A stretch of 64,000 nucleotides of DNA from Clarkia xantiana subsp. parviflora (Eukaryota; Streptophyta; Magnoliopsida; Myrtales; Onagraceae), in assembly GCA_036873135.1 (NCBI GenBank), contig JAPTYO010000005.1:13866166-13930165 (forward strand). The letters run 5' to 3'. Shown here in pieces: positions 21,029-32,599 of this stretch. A program made the translations under genes and the position numbers. The stretch's first letter is position 1. Each line of letters opens with the position of its first letter. The notes under the pieces were generated by a model. That model had not been told where the DNA came from. It ran no database searches and saw only the letters and a list, made by a program, of their open reading frames with translations.

Positions 21029-21845
21029 CTACAAACATTATAAATCATCAACCTATCAACGGTTACTTCTACATTTAAACTGAAATGAGCAGTTACACAT
21101 TATAAAAAAACAGACATTCTGACTTGTACTCGAAGATGTTTGTTCTCTTAAAGGGTTAGCCATATTCCTGAAATTAGAGATCCTGTTGCTTTGAAATGGT
21201 TAGTCATATTCCAGCGAATAATATTCAAATTTTTTACTGTGCTAATCACTATTGCAAAGGACTCTTGCAAGAATGTCTCGTTGAGGAATTTCGTCAAACA
21301 TGTTAGATGCAAGAGCTAAATACAGTCGTAACATCAGTGCAGATGACGAGGGATACAAACACACACACGAGATAAATCCAATACCAATGGACAAACGACT
21401 GAATAATCACATCGCTACTGCAGGAGTAACCTAAGTACGAAGGAAACTGATTCAATCAATTAAACAACAAGAACCATACCACAAATGCACTACACTAGAT
21501 ACAGATCCGACCGTGTGAGCGGACTTGGAATATGAAGGGAAGATGATCCTTCACTGGGCATCAATGGAGCTTCAGACGAACTATAAAGTCGCGATTTTAT
21601 GTGAAGGTTGTAAGGTGTGGCAACTACTACATTGTTGGGTCACGGTACATCCAAACAAATTTAACGGGACATCCTAACGCTGTTAAACCGGAATTAGTCA
21701 AACCAGACCAGATCGAAAATCATTAAACCAGAAATTAAGATTAAAATAAATTATAAATACGCCGCATGAAGCAGCGGCCGTTCCATAGTTTAGTCCCATT
21801 TTTAATGATCAAGCATAGGCTGTTTACCTAAACTCAGCGGCGCAC
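21029..21845. other. Spacer between two divergent genes
   Basis: It probably holds the first exon(s) of the Ulp1-like gene on the minus strand (candidate ATG at 21561) and the promoter and leader of the lipase gene on the plus strand. No clear TATA box was identified for either. Confidence 0.4.
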
Positions 21846-24800
21846 GTGCGAATTCGGACAAATTTCTCATCGGGTTGCTGTGGGACTGGACGAATCTACC
21901 GAGGACAAAGTTTGGTGAAGAAAAGGCAGAGCCTATGCAATTTGCAATTGCAATTGTCGAGCTTACCAATCACGAGACCAATCAGGATAGTTATTATTAG
22001 AAAATGGATTGGTGGGAAAGATGAACCTGATGATTTGATGCGATTTCTTGGTTTCATCGACAACCCCATTGCCCATAACATCCCCAACTCCTCCAAATCG
22101 AAACGAAAGAGAAAATTCTTAAGGAGAGAACTCAAGAATTGGGCAATGGGGTTGGCTTTCGACACCTGGAGGTACTCAGCGATTGTGCTTGGCGCGGCCA
22201 ATGCCGCGGCACTTATTCTCGGTGGCTGTTTGACAATTGTGGGTTTTCGTTCCTGCGGCCACTACGGGACGTTCCCGTTTGCAACAGTGATGGTGGCGGC
22301 CTTCGCCAGAATCGTTGCCATGATCAACATCGGGATAGCTCAGGAAGCTTCAGCTAAAACAATTTTGGAGTCGCAGGAGGTCTCCGTTAATACTGCCATA
22401 TACACTGAGAGACGGGTAATTGATGAACCCACTCTCGTTTTTCTTTTAACATCCTCAAAATATATAATGGGCAAACAAGTAGCTTATTTACTGAGTTTTT
22501 GTAAATAGCCGAGTTGATACTTCATTTGGCCAGAAAAGTTGATACTTCATTAAATTGTCGCTGAACATGGGTCATATACTGTGGATGCTTGTAATTTATA
22601 AGAAGCTATGTTGCTCAATTAGACAGAGCTATTGTATGTAGGTGCTTCACTGGAGCAATATTTTTTTAAATAACAAAGGGACTATTGGTTCAATTTTATA
22701 AAACTGTGGCAGTATTGAGTATTCACCCAACTGTTAGAAGATAGTTTCAAAGACGTCTATTTGGTTTAGAAAAGAATCCTTGTTGGTCTTGAAACTGGTC
22801 AGAAGCATGAGACTAACCGTACTTAGCCCCTTACATAGTTCATGTTGTTCATTGGATAATTCTATTAACTCTTGATATGTGGCCTTAACTCAGGAGGCTA
22901 ACTTCTAGGCTAAGGAATTAAATGGAAGATCATTAGAAATTAGGAGTAGATGTCCAAATGTTTCCTTTTTTTAGATGACAACTGTGAAGTGAGAATTCTC
23001 AAGATTTTTTTAGCAATAAACTACAAAATGAATTGTCTTAGTTACGGAAACATGGAGTGGTACTATCTGACAAAGTAATTTCATGTACATGTACATTGTT
23101 CCAGAATTTTTATGTTATCTATGATGCTGACAGCTGGAAATTTTTTAGGGCTTGGCAGTTCCTTGTTATTTTCTATTTTGTTCTAGTGCTAATGTTTTGA
23201 GACTCTTGTATTACTCCATTAGTAAGATGTCTTGGTATTTCTTTCAAATTTGTTATCAGTAAAGAATTTCCAAAACCACTTCAGCCAGTTTGGAATTCGC
23301 TATTTGATCCCTTCTCATTGAACTTAGTACTCGTGATTGTACTTAATACTAAATTTCAACTGCACTTCATGCAAAGTAATATGCCTTTCATGATGGGCAG
23401 CTAAAATATATAAAATGGATTTGGTGGTCAAGATTTGCAATGGTTATCTCACTGCTGCAAGGTTTGGGTGCTGCATATCTTTTGATCTATATGTCCAGAT
23501 CTGCCTCCCGTGATGATCCTGACAGTAACTGTCTTCTAGGTAAGAAAATCTTATTTCTGGGATGTAGTTTTTGTTTTATCTTCAGTGATGCCTTCAAAAG
23601 TTATATATTTCTTTGCTTTTCTTGTTTCAGTTAAAAAATTAAAAATCTGAGAATCTTCTCCGTGTATATATTGATGATTAATGATTATTGTGATGAAGTG
23701 TACCACTGTATTTATTGGTTTAGCTGGTCCTTTTTCGTACACCTGACCTCATCTTATCTAGTTGTTTCTTTCTGAATCATATGTTTGACCTGATTACATG
23801 AGGCATTGGAAGGTACGGAATGATTATCTTAAGTTTAGCAAACAACATCTAATCTTGTTGCTGTACTTTCTTATGTAATGACTGCCAGAAATTTAAACGG
23901 TGTGTCTTCTATTAGTAAGCACAGACTTGGAATTCCGATATTTATTTCTCTTGTTAAAAACAAAATATGGATTTCATGATTTTTATTTTTCCGAAGTCTC
24001 CATAAGAGAAGTTCTTTTGTATTCACAGTTGTATCATTCAGCTCTAGATGAGTCGTTACGAGTACAATCGTGAACCCTTAATAATTTTAATTCAATTTCT
24101 AATGGTTGATTATTTTTTCGGTCTAATGCTTGATATTTAGTAAGTTAATTAATAACAACAATATACTTAATGAATTATGTTGAACCTTATTCATTAATGA
24201 CAGATCATTATTGATTGGTCAATTATGCTCATTTTCTTTTATTTATTTTGGAATGCAGGGGTTGTTTCGAAAGATAGCAAATTGGAGCAGAATGTTCTGG
24301 CTGTATTTGTATTAATGATCTGCTTCACAGCAATATTCCAGTGTTTTGCTGGATCTGATGTTCTAAGATGGAGGTCGTTTTATGCAACGGAAGATAGTGC
24401 ATGGAAGGCCCACTATAGGGAGGTATTTGATGTTGGCATTCGGGAAGCTTTGTGCTGTCTTGGACGTGTGAAATACTTGTAGGATTAACTTTTTTATTGA
24501 TGATCAGAATTTTTATCATAAGCAGCGTTTTTTTTTCTTTTATTAAACCTAAAATCTGCGTGAATCTTTTCAGGAGTGCCCCGGGAGAGGATGAAGTTTA
24601 TTCAGTAGCACGGGTGCTTGGTGAGCTTGTTGCTTATCGTGCATCAGGCACAGGACACTTGGAGCTTCTAACTGGTTTGTTGTTTACCACATCCTATGGA
24701 CTTAAATCTAGATATTCGCTTAAAGGGAACCTATAAAAGCTTTTCAACTTTGTGCTTTACAGTTTGCGGGTAAACGATTTTCTTTTAATTAAGAAACATA

Positions 24801-27800
24801 TTTAACAGTTAATGTTCAAATGAGCAGAAGGGTAGTCAAAGGTTTTAACAAGGTCAAAAGTAATAACAGGTTGTTGAAATGAAGTCACCTCCAACAGATC
24901 CCCTTTGCTTACATTTGCATGGTCTAAAGATGCAACTTCGGTTCAGTGTTTTAAACATTTCTTATGCTCAGCCTGATATAATTCTTTTGTTTTTGTATTT
25001 CCCAATCAATATGTTCTTAGTGGTCACTGCCTTAGATGTGTTTCTTTGACTTAGTAATAGTTTGAAGGTTTAGGTAAACCATATAGCATTTTGTTTTTCT
25101 CTTATCTTGAACATGACAAAATGATTTCTGCATTATTCAATCAGTTTCTTTTTCTATTTGTTGATGGTGGAAGTTTTTCCATCTTCAGGTCTAGCTTTAT
25201 TTCAAAGATGTGCTATTCCGCAAAATTCTGATGAAAGTCTTGTGGAGGCACCCCGAGGACGTATAGAGGAGGCTGCGGCTCTTCATAGATTTGCTGAAGC
25301 TGCATATACGGTATTGTCACTGTTCTCCCCCCCCCCCCCCCCCTCCTGAAAAACGCATCTTGTATTTCTAAAATCTTTTTATGCAGGGTCCTCTGCTTGA
25401 TGTTGGAAGAAACCCTTTCCTATTTCCATGCACTTGGCTCCATAGGCAAGGGGTATTGAGTCCTTGGTCCCGTAACAGGTCTATCATCTAATATGACATA
25501 GTCTGTGTCTTCTCTTATGAATATCTGAAACTTTGTTTGGAACCTTGAATTTCCCAGTTTTCTAACTTGCTAGCTTGTATTAATGACAGGAGACCAAAAT
25601 TAAAAGGTGACAATTGGTGGAGAGGCAATGCAGCAGCTTTTCTAAAGTACTTGGATTTACCACCGGAAGCTCTTCGTCGAGGACGTGTATGTCAGGTACA
25701 GTTAAGTTTGACTATAGTTCCCAACAGCAGTCTAATGCAAACTTCATCCTTGAATGGACCCAGGTCAAGTTGAAGAATAGGTGCTGAATTGATTTATCTG
25801 GGGTTTATATATACTCCTGTAATTTTACCAAATATTTCAGACCCTTGGAAATCTCGACTCAATCAGAATGTCTCCTGTGTGATAAATTTGTAAAGCATTC
25901 ACTTTTTTATATCTTTAGATCATAAATCTTACATTCGATGGATCGTCACGCTAGTTGCTTTTTTAGTTTGCCGCTATAATGTTGATGGAGTTATAAGTGT
26001 CTCATGCTTTCCAAAAAAATGCCCTTTTCCTGTTGGCTGCTAACTGTATGCATTTGTTTGGCTAGATGTACTGTTACAAGGATTGTAAGTTAGAAACTAC
26101 CAATATTAACATGTTTATGATCTGTTTATTAGTTTGATGCGATCAAAACAGAATCGAATTTTACTGATTTGGTGTATGAAGTTGAAAGCTGGCAAAAGAA
26201 ACAATATGATTAGAAATATGCCTATTAATACATGATTGAGTAGGCATAAATGTAAACTAAATGAACTTGTCAACTAGACCATATTTCAATAAGTTGTAAT
26301 CATACAATTCTGGAACCTCTTACTCATGGGACATCACACTCTCTAACGTTCTCCAGATTCGAGAATGCATAGAAGTGACTTAAAGTTTTTCATGGCTGCT
26401 TGGTCATTAACACTTTCATGGAATCTCATATGTTGTTTCTCGTAATTCGCATCTTCACTGGAGATTTCTTCTTGGAAATACATTTATCAGCCATCCTTCA
26501 ATATTTTTATTATTGAAGAAGTTACTTTTCTTGGCTTTCAGTGTGCATACTCACTCTATTGGTTATTTTAAAACTAAAATAATGGACTTGGATTTTGATT
26601 CCCTTCTGTATATACCAGGGAAGATGTGAAGCTGCATATTTTGTTGTGGCTCTGCACCATCAAAGAACTGTTGTAATTACTGTTCGTGGAACCGAGACAC
26701 CTGAAGACCTCATAACTGATGGACTATGCAAAGAATGCCCACTACTCGCAGAAGACTTGGAGGGGTTGATCAAGCAAGTGCCCTTCTCCCTATTTCTCTC
26801 TGACCAAATCAAAATCAAGTTTAAATTAAGTTTTGTTTCTTTTTTTGGTTGCAGGAGCAGCCGTATATTACTTGATCCAAAACAAAATATAGAATCAACT
26901 TTCCTTCATTATGGACACTCTGGTATTGTCGAGACGGCACGAGATCTGTTCTTGCAGATTGAAGGAACCCCAGTAGATGAATGCCAGTGTATAATGCTCT
27001 ATTGTAGCCAGAGATACTCTTCTTTGATATAATCCAATTTCCAACCATCCAAAAGCTAGCTCTTCTTTTTGCTACAATCTTGTATATCTGATCGGGTGGG
27101 GTTTTGTTTTCATGGTTGCTGTTATTGTGGTGTAGGTAGCGACATTGAATCTAGTACTAGTGGATCAAGGGGAAGGGGTTTCCTGTCATCATTGCTTGGA
27201 TGTGGAGGGGAGTGTGAAGGTTATAGTGTTAGGATAGTGGGGCATTCACTTGGAGGTGCTATTGCTTCTCTGTTAGGAATGCGAGTATGAATTTTCCACT
27301 GCTAATATGGATGCTTTTCTTAGATTGCTTTGATTTACACAACATTATATGGTTAAAAGTAAAGATTATTTTTGTTTGGTGAACAGTTATACAATCGGTA
27401 CCCGGATCTACATGTTTATGCGTATGGGAGTCTTCCATGTGTTGATTTAGTAGTGGCAGATGCTTGTTCAGATTTCATAACAAGGTATGTGGTGGATTGT
27501 GGGGCATTAAGTGGTTTGTTCTTCTAATGGATTGAAGCATGTTTTTGCAGTATTATATACGACAATGAATTTTCAGCACGGCTTTCAGTTGGATCAGTGC
27601 TGCGGCTGCGGGCAGCATCACTGATGGCACTCTCACAGGATGAGACAACCGACACGACCCTCATATTTAGGCTGGCTCGTCAGTTTCTGTTTCTGAATAA
27701 GTATCAGGCAAACAGGACGCAGACTCGTGATCCTACTACTCATTTTGCACCTACTGACGGGGAGGAGTTTAGGCAATACAGTAACCAAAACCAAGGTAGG

Positions 27801-28352
27801 TAAAAAGAAAAAAACATTTCTTTTGAAATAATAAATATATAAAGTTGAAAGAAAGTTGTTACCTTTATATAATAAAAATGAAGGAGATGGGATGGATCAG
27901 CACAAGGACTTGCTGTCGTCGAATGTGGAGGATAGTATGAGAAGGCAGTTGAAGAGTGGTGATGTAATAGGAGGAGGAGGAGGAGTTGATGATCCGGTGA
28001 GTCGGTTCATGGAAAGTGTACCAGATGCGGAACATGCTTCCATATTTGACCCCGCGGAACTCTTCTTACCAGGACTCATTATCCACATTGTTCCTGAGAA
28101 GACCAATTTTGGTCTCTGGAAACTTCAGGACACCCCACACACCTTCAAAGTGTATGTAGCAAACAAACACAGCTTCAAGGACTTAGTTGTCTCCCCTTCC
28201 ATGTTTCTTGATCATCTCCCCTGGAGGTAGCTACACACATACTCTCTTTTTCAGTTACTATTAATTAGTTACTAACTTGTTGCTGATGGCTGCTCTTTGT
28301 TTTAAGATGCCGAAACGCCCTGCATAAGATATTGGCAAATCAGAACAAGTGA
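21846..28352 (+). CDS. Plant sn1-specific diacylglycerol-lipase-like protein (At1g05790 type), 14 exons
   Basis: Exons: 21846-22415, 23401-23539, 24259-24478, 24574-24674, 25189-25310, 25387-25478, 25590-25695, 26619-26773, 26855-26986, 27140-27284, 27387-27484, 27551-27795, 27884-28226 and 28307-28352. All junctions keep phase and give 837 codons. The start could be the ATG at 21846 or the one at 22146 just before the first membrane segment. The N-terminal third is hydrophobic (WRYSAIVLGAANAAALILGG, GLGAAYLLIYM, NVLAVFVLMICFTAIFQCF). The lipase class 3 domain follows, with VVITVRGTETPEDLITDG, nucleophile motif GHSLGGA (Ser codon 27246-27248), SLPCVDLVVADA with the likely catalytic Asp, and PGLIIHIVPE with the likely His. 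Expected role: membrane-bound hydrolysis of acylglycerols. Intron 8 is probably GC-AG. The junction 26986/27140 is the least certain. Confidence 0.85.
25328..25344. repeat. Poly-C run in a lipase intron
   Basis: About 16-17 consecutive C bases just after the donor at 25311; length is likely variable or error-prone. Confidence 0.8.
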
Positions 28353-29007
28353 TGAAATCTAATCATCTTTTCTAGAGGGAGGACTGGTGGTGGTGGTGGT
28401 TACTACAAGGAGCCAGTAGCAGTATGAATGAAGACATTCAAGGCAATATTGGGCACTGTACAATCTAACTACTTACACAAACAAACAATAAGTAGATACA
28501 TGATCTAATAATGTGTTGCAGCACCCACCATTCATGCTCATGCCCAACCTTGTATTATATTATTGTTATTCCTCTTTGTATTTTTTTTTAAATTTTTCTT
28601 AGTACATTTATGTCTATCAATCAGGCCACGGTAGTATGTATTATATTTTTACATTTTTTTGGGTGTAAATACTTGTATTTTTTTTAGTATAACCAAACAA
28701 TCATATTCACAAAATTCTCCGCTTTCTATCTTCAATTTCATTTTACATCCGAGCTTGATGTGAACTAGGCTTGTCACTATTTTTTTGCGCAAAAAATTTG
28801 TTTGTAAATTAAAACGCAGAAGAAAATGTTACGGCTATTTGATTATAATTTTTTAATAAGGAATAACATTATGTAAATTAAAGAAAATAATGTATAAACT
28901 AAAATTATAAAATAGTACGTCTGTTTGGTAAGCCGCCCCCTTCCTGTAAAAGAATATGAACCAACACAGGAAGAGGAAAAGACATTTTGAAAAAGTAATT
29001 GCAGGAT
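28353..29007. other. 3' region of the lipase gene and spacer
   Basis: AT-rich 3'UTR-like sequence with poly-T runs and several possible plant poly(A) signals around 28555-28620; nothing else is recognised. Confidence 0.4.
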
Positions 29008-29015
29008 CATTTTAG

Positions 29016-29389
29016 CAGTGTTATCAGAACCGGACCGGGGCCTGAACCGGCAGGGCCACCGGTTCCCGATTCGGCCGGTCGGACCCGGTCCGAATCGGGT
29101 CCGACCGGTTTTAATAAAAAAATGCAGATTTGCATAGCCTCTTTGTAAGTTAACCCTTCTATAGGTTTTAGTCCGGACCGGGGCTTGCTTCTCTATAAGT
29201 TTACCCTAAAATTTTTTTATTTTTTTTTTTATGAAAAGAGTCCGAACCGGCGAACCGCCCGGTTCGGTGAAAACCGGACCTCAGAACCGGGTTCGCTTAC
29301 ATCCTCCGGAAATAAGCAAACCGGACCGTTGAGGGGTCCGGTTCCGGTCCGACCGCGGTCGGACCGCCGGTCCGGTTCTGATAACACTG
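29016..29389. mobile_element. hAT-type MITE with 23-bp perfect inverted ends and 8-bp TSD
   Basis: The left end CAGTGTTATCAGAACCGGAC (plus three more bases) is the exact reverse complement of the right end. The flanks are CATTTTAG at 29008-29015 and again at 29390-29397, the 8-bp duplication of hAT transposition. Inside, GC-rich arms made of ACCGG/CCGGT motifs surround an AT-rich centre with poly-T. There is no transposase; it would move in trans. Confidence 0.92.
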
Positions 29390-29399
29390 CATTTTAGTG

Positions 29400-29890
29400 A
29401 ATTCTATCATTTAGTCACTTATCACTCTAAATACCACTAAGGGAAACCCGCGTGAGTTCCACCTTACACTTTGAAATGTCTACAAACAAGTCATCGACAA
29501 ATAAAATAAATTACAATCAAAACCTAAAGTCTAATAAAACAACCCAAAACAACTAAGGCCCAAACTAACTTATTCGGACCAATCGATAGAAGTAAAAGGT
29601 GGGTAGATTAAGATAAGAGAATTGGAGTTTCAAAAAGATTAGATTCAAAGATAGGGATAGAGAGCACAAGCTCAATCAACTTCATTCATATTTTCATACA
29701 TCTTCTGTTGTTCTTCACGTAATAGATATGGGCCTAATACCCTCTAATTATAACATGGTCCCACAACTACCCAAATGGTAACATAACCTTCTAACTATTA
29801 GAGTTACTCAAACTAGCCCTAATATATTTATACCATAACATTACTCTCCCCTTAAAGACACATTGTTCTCAAGGTGTGTCTGGGACCATT
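29400..29890 (-). mobile_element. Probable remnant of an LTR retrotransposon end
   Basis: On the minus strand, ACCTTGAGAACAATGTGTC is followed by AAGGGGAGAGTAA, then TGTTATGGTATAAATA at 29840, the usual look of internal DNA, polypurine tract and 3' LTR start. The other LTR end is not delimited and no second LTR or coding region was found. Confidence 0.4.
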
Positions 29891-32590
29891 AAACCCATCA
29901 TATAAACCCTAAGAAGAGCCAAAACAAAATCAAATGCAATAAGAAAGAATCTCGGGACGTTGAAGCTATCATAGTCTCAAACAAGTGAAGTGACCACGTG
30001 AAGATGAATGCGACGTGAGAGTAGATGGAGAAACTTTTTACAAATCTTAGGTATTTACAAGTAAAAATAAAAATAAAAATAAATTGATATACTGATTCAT
30101 CAAAATTGTCAGGTAGGTGAAAAATTTCAATCCCTTTGATATCTTATATCATAAAATTGGGAGAGAGAACAAAAGGTTAAACCAACTAACAATGATAGTT
30201 TGTGGGCCTGTTTTCTTGTTTTGGTTTATTTTGCCGGTATACACTGAACCTTATACTAAAAATCTATATTATATTCCACATTTATTTATGGCCAATACAT
30301 TGAACCTCATCAACCATTTCTTATATTTATTTATATATACTTACGCATGACTTTTCCGTTTAGGAGACAGTGATAGGACAGACGACACTCACGAGACCGT
30401 AACCTAATTAACTAGCTAGATTCATATACATATTTTTCTTTTAATAAATAAATATTTTATTTTATTATGAGGAACCAGTTTATTATAAGAACTAAGAAGC
30501 ATATATAATGACCGGGTGATTAGATGCTCTTAATTTTGATTCCTATATATCTTCACAACTTACTGTCTTTGGAATTTTAGTATAAACTGAAAAACTAGAA
30601 TTTAAGTTAGTTGTGCAAATATCTAATTAAAGCAGTGCAGCATATTAGAATTATCACTATCTTTATATTTTGATGATGAGATTTAAAAAGAGTTAAATTG
30701 TCCATGCAGCAGGATCTTTTTATATCTTGTCTATGAAAACACATAGGAAGAGGTTCTAACTTCTAACTAATAAATATTCACTCTCCTGTGAAAATATAAT
30801 TCGTTTCTGAGCATGACAATTAGTTAATACATGCAAAACCATATCTTTTTAAACAATCAATTACTTTTTATCAACCACAAATTGTAAAGTATACTAAATA
30901 AGAAATATCTATATAAGAGCGCTCTTATATAAAAACTAATCAAGTGATGTCAAAATCACCATTTATCTAATGTTATCACACATATATATATATATATATC
31001 TTACTAATGTTATTATAGGATGTATAAAATATATCATACTGCCATTCTATGTTTTAATATTTTACAATATTGCGGCCATATATTTTTAAATTTTTCACGA
31101 AAATAGTAACACTATTTGGACAACCAAATATAAACTAATAAATTTCACTAATTACAAAATATAGCATTTTCCGGGAATTCACATAGTTGGAATGATTTTT
31201 TTTTTTAGTTTTATATACTTTTTGGGTTTACAGAGTTTTATGAATTTCTTTTCTAAATCCCAATTAAAATTAGCAAATAGTTTGGTAGGGTGAACCATTG
31301 AGGGCTAAAATTGGATGAACCGTTCACCCGAGTAAAACTGTTTACACATTCTAATAGAGTTTAAGAAGAAAAAAAAACTATAAAAGTACCTAAACCTGAA
31401 CTTTTAGCATCTAGAGTTAACCTAGCCAAACTATTTGTCCAATTTTTTAAATATCTAAAGATAACTCGGTCAAACTCTTCGTCCAAAAATTTAACAAAAA
31501 CATCTTGTCATGCCTCATATGACTTAATTCTGTCTAACTTAGTCAAATTATATTTTATTTAGATATATTAAAATAAAGGTTTTCTAAAATAAGTTTAAAC
31601 GTATAACAAAAAATCTACTTATACTAGATGTGCTCTCGAAGATGCGCTGCATTCTTTTATATATATATACTAAAATTAATTAACTAAAAAAGTTTAAATA
31701 TTAAAATAATTTTCTATGAATACAAACGAATAACAAAGTAAAGTTGTGATAGTAAAAAAAAGTTTGAATAGGGATAAAAGTTTTTTAAAAAAACTAGTAT
31801 TGAATTTCTATGAAAGGAAAAAAAAATGGTTAAATGCCTAAAGGAAATAAAAAAACTACATGGAGCACACCCACATTAAATTTAGAATAAATAATGTCAT
31901 GTCAATATATTAACGACCTCTATTTTTCTACGTTATAATGACGCCCTTATGGTAGTCACTCCCATAAACTAATTACCCTTTAAGTTTTGTATTTTTTTAT
32001 TCTAAAAAAAAATATAAAAAAAAATAATAATAAAAAAAATGAAGAATAAATTTTATAAAAAAATATATGTTACATATTTTTTTTAAGAAACTAGAAATGT
32101 TTGCGTGCACGTTGTACACGCGTGACATGTTCTATGTAAGTTTATATTTAATAGTACTGATGCATCTAATTTAAAAAAGAATATGATGTATAATAATAAT
32201 TTTGAGTAGTTGAATCAAAATAAATAGACATATCATTCATATAGACACATGATTACTCTTCAACAAGTATAAATGTTACTATATACAATAATAAATCTTG
32301 AAAATGTATATAAAATTTTACAGACCAATATTAACAACTTTAAAGTGAAGAATATGATCACATCATACACTACAAAAATGTTGTACATCGTTGACTTTTA
32401 TCCAACTTTATGTTGAACAGTTTCCCCAACCAATTATGTAGTTGTCCATGGAGGTGCTTCAGTCTTATTGTAAATTAAAATATAAATAGTGATGAAATAA
32501 ATGAAATAAATGTTTTTGAGCATATACAAACATTCTTAATCAAACAAATTAAGTAATACAGTGATTATCCATAATTCTCCTATTCTTTTC
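29891..32590. other. AT-rich intergenic DNA, no gene recognised
   Basis: Mostly A/T runs with a short (TA)n near 30980. A 77-codon frame at 30117-30350 has a hydrophobic segment but no known domain or splice context. Confidence 0.5.
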
Positions 32591-32599
32591 AGATTAAAC

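Noticed and set aside
30117..30350. 77-codon hydrophobic frame
   Set aside because: Compositional artefact of AT-rich DNA; no homology recognised.
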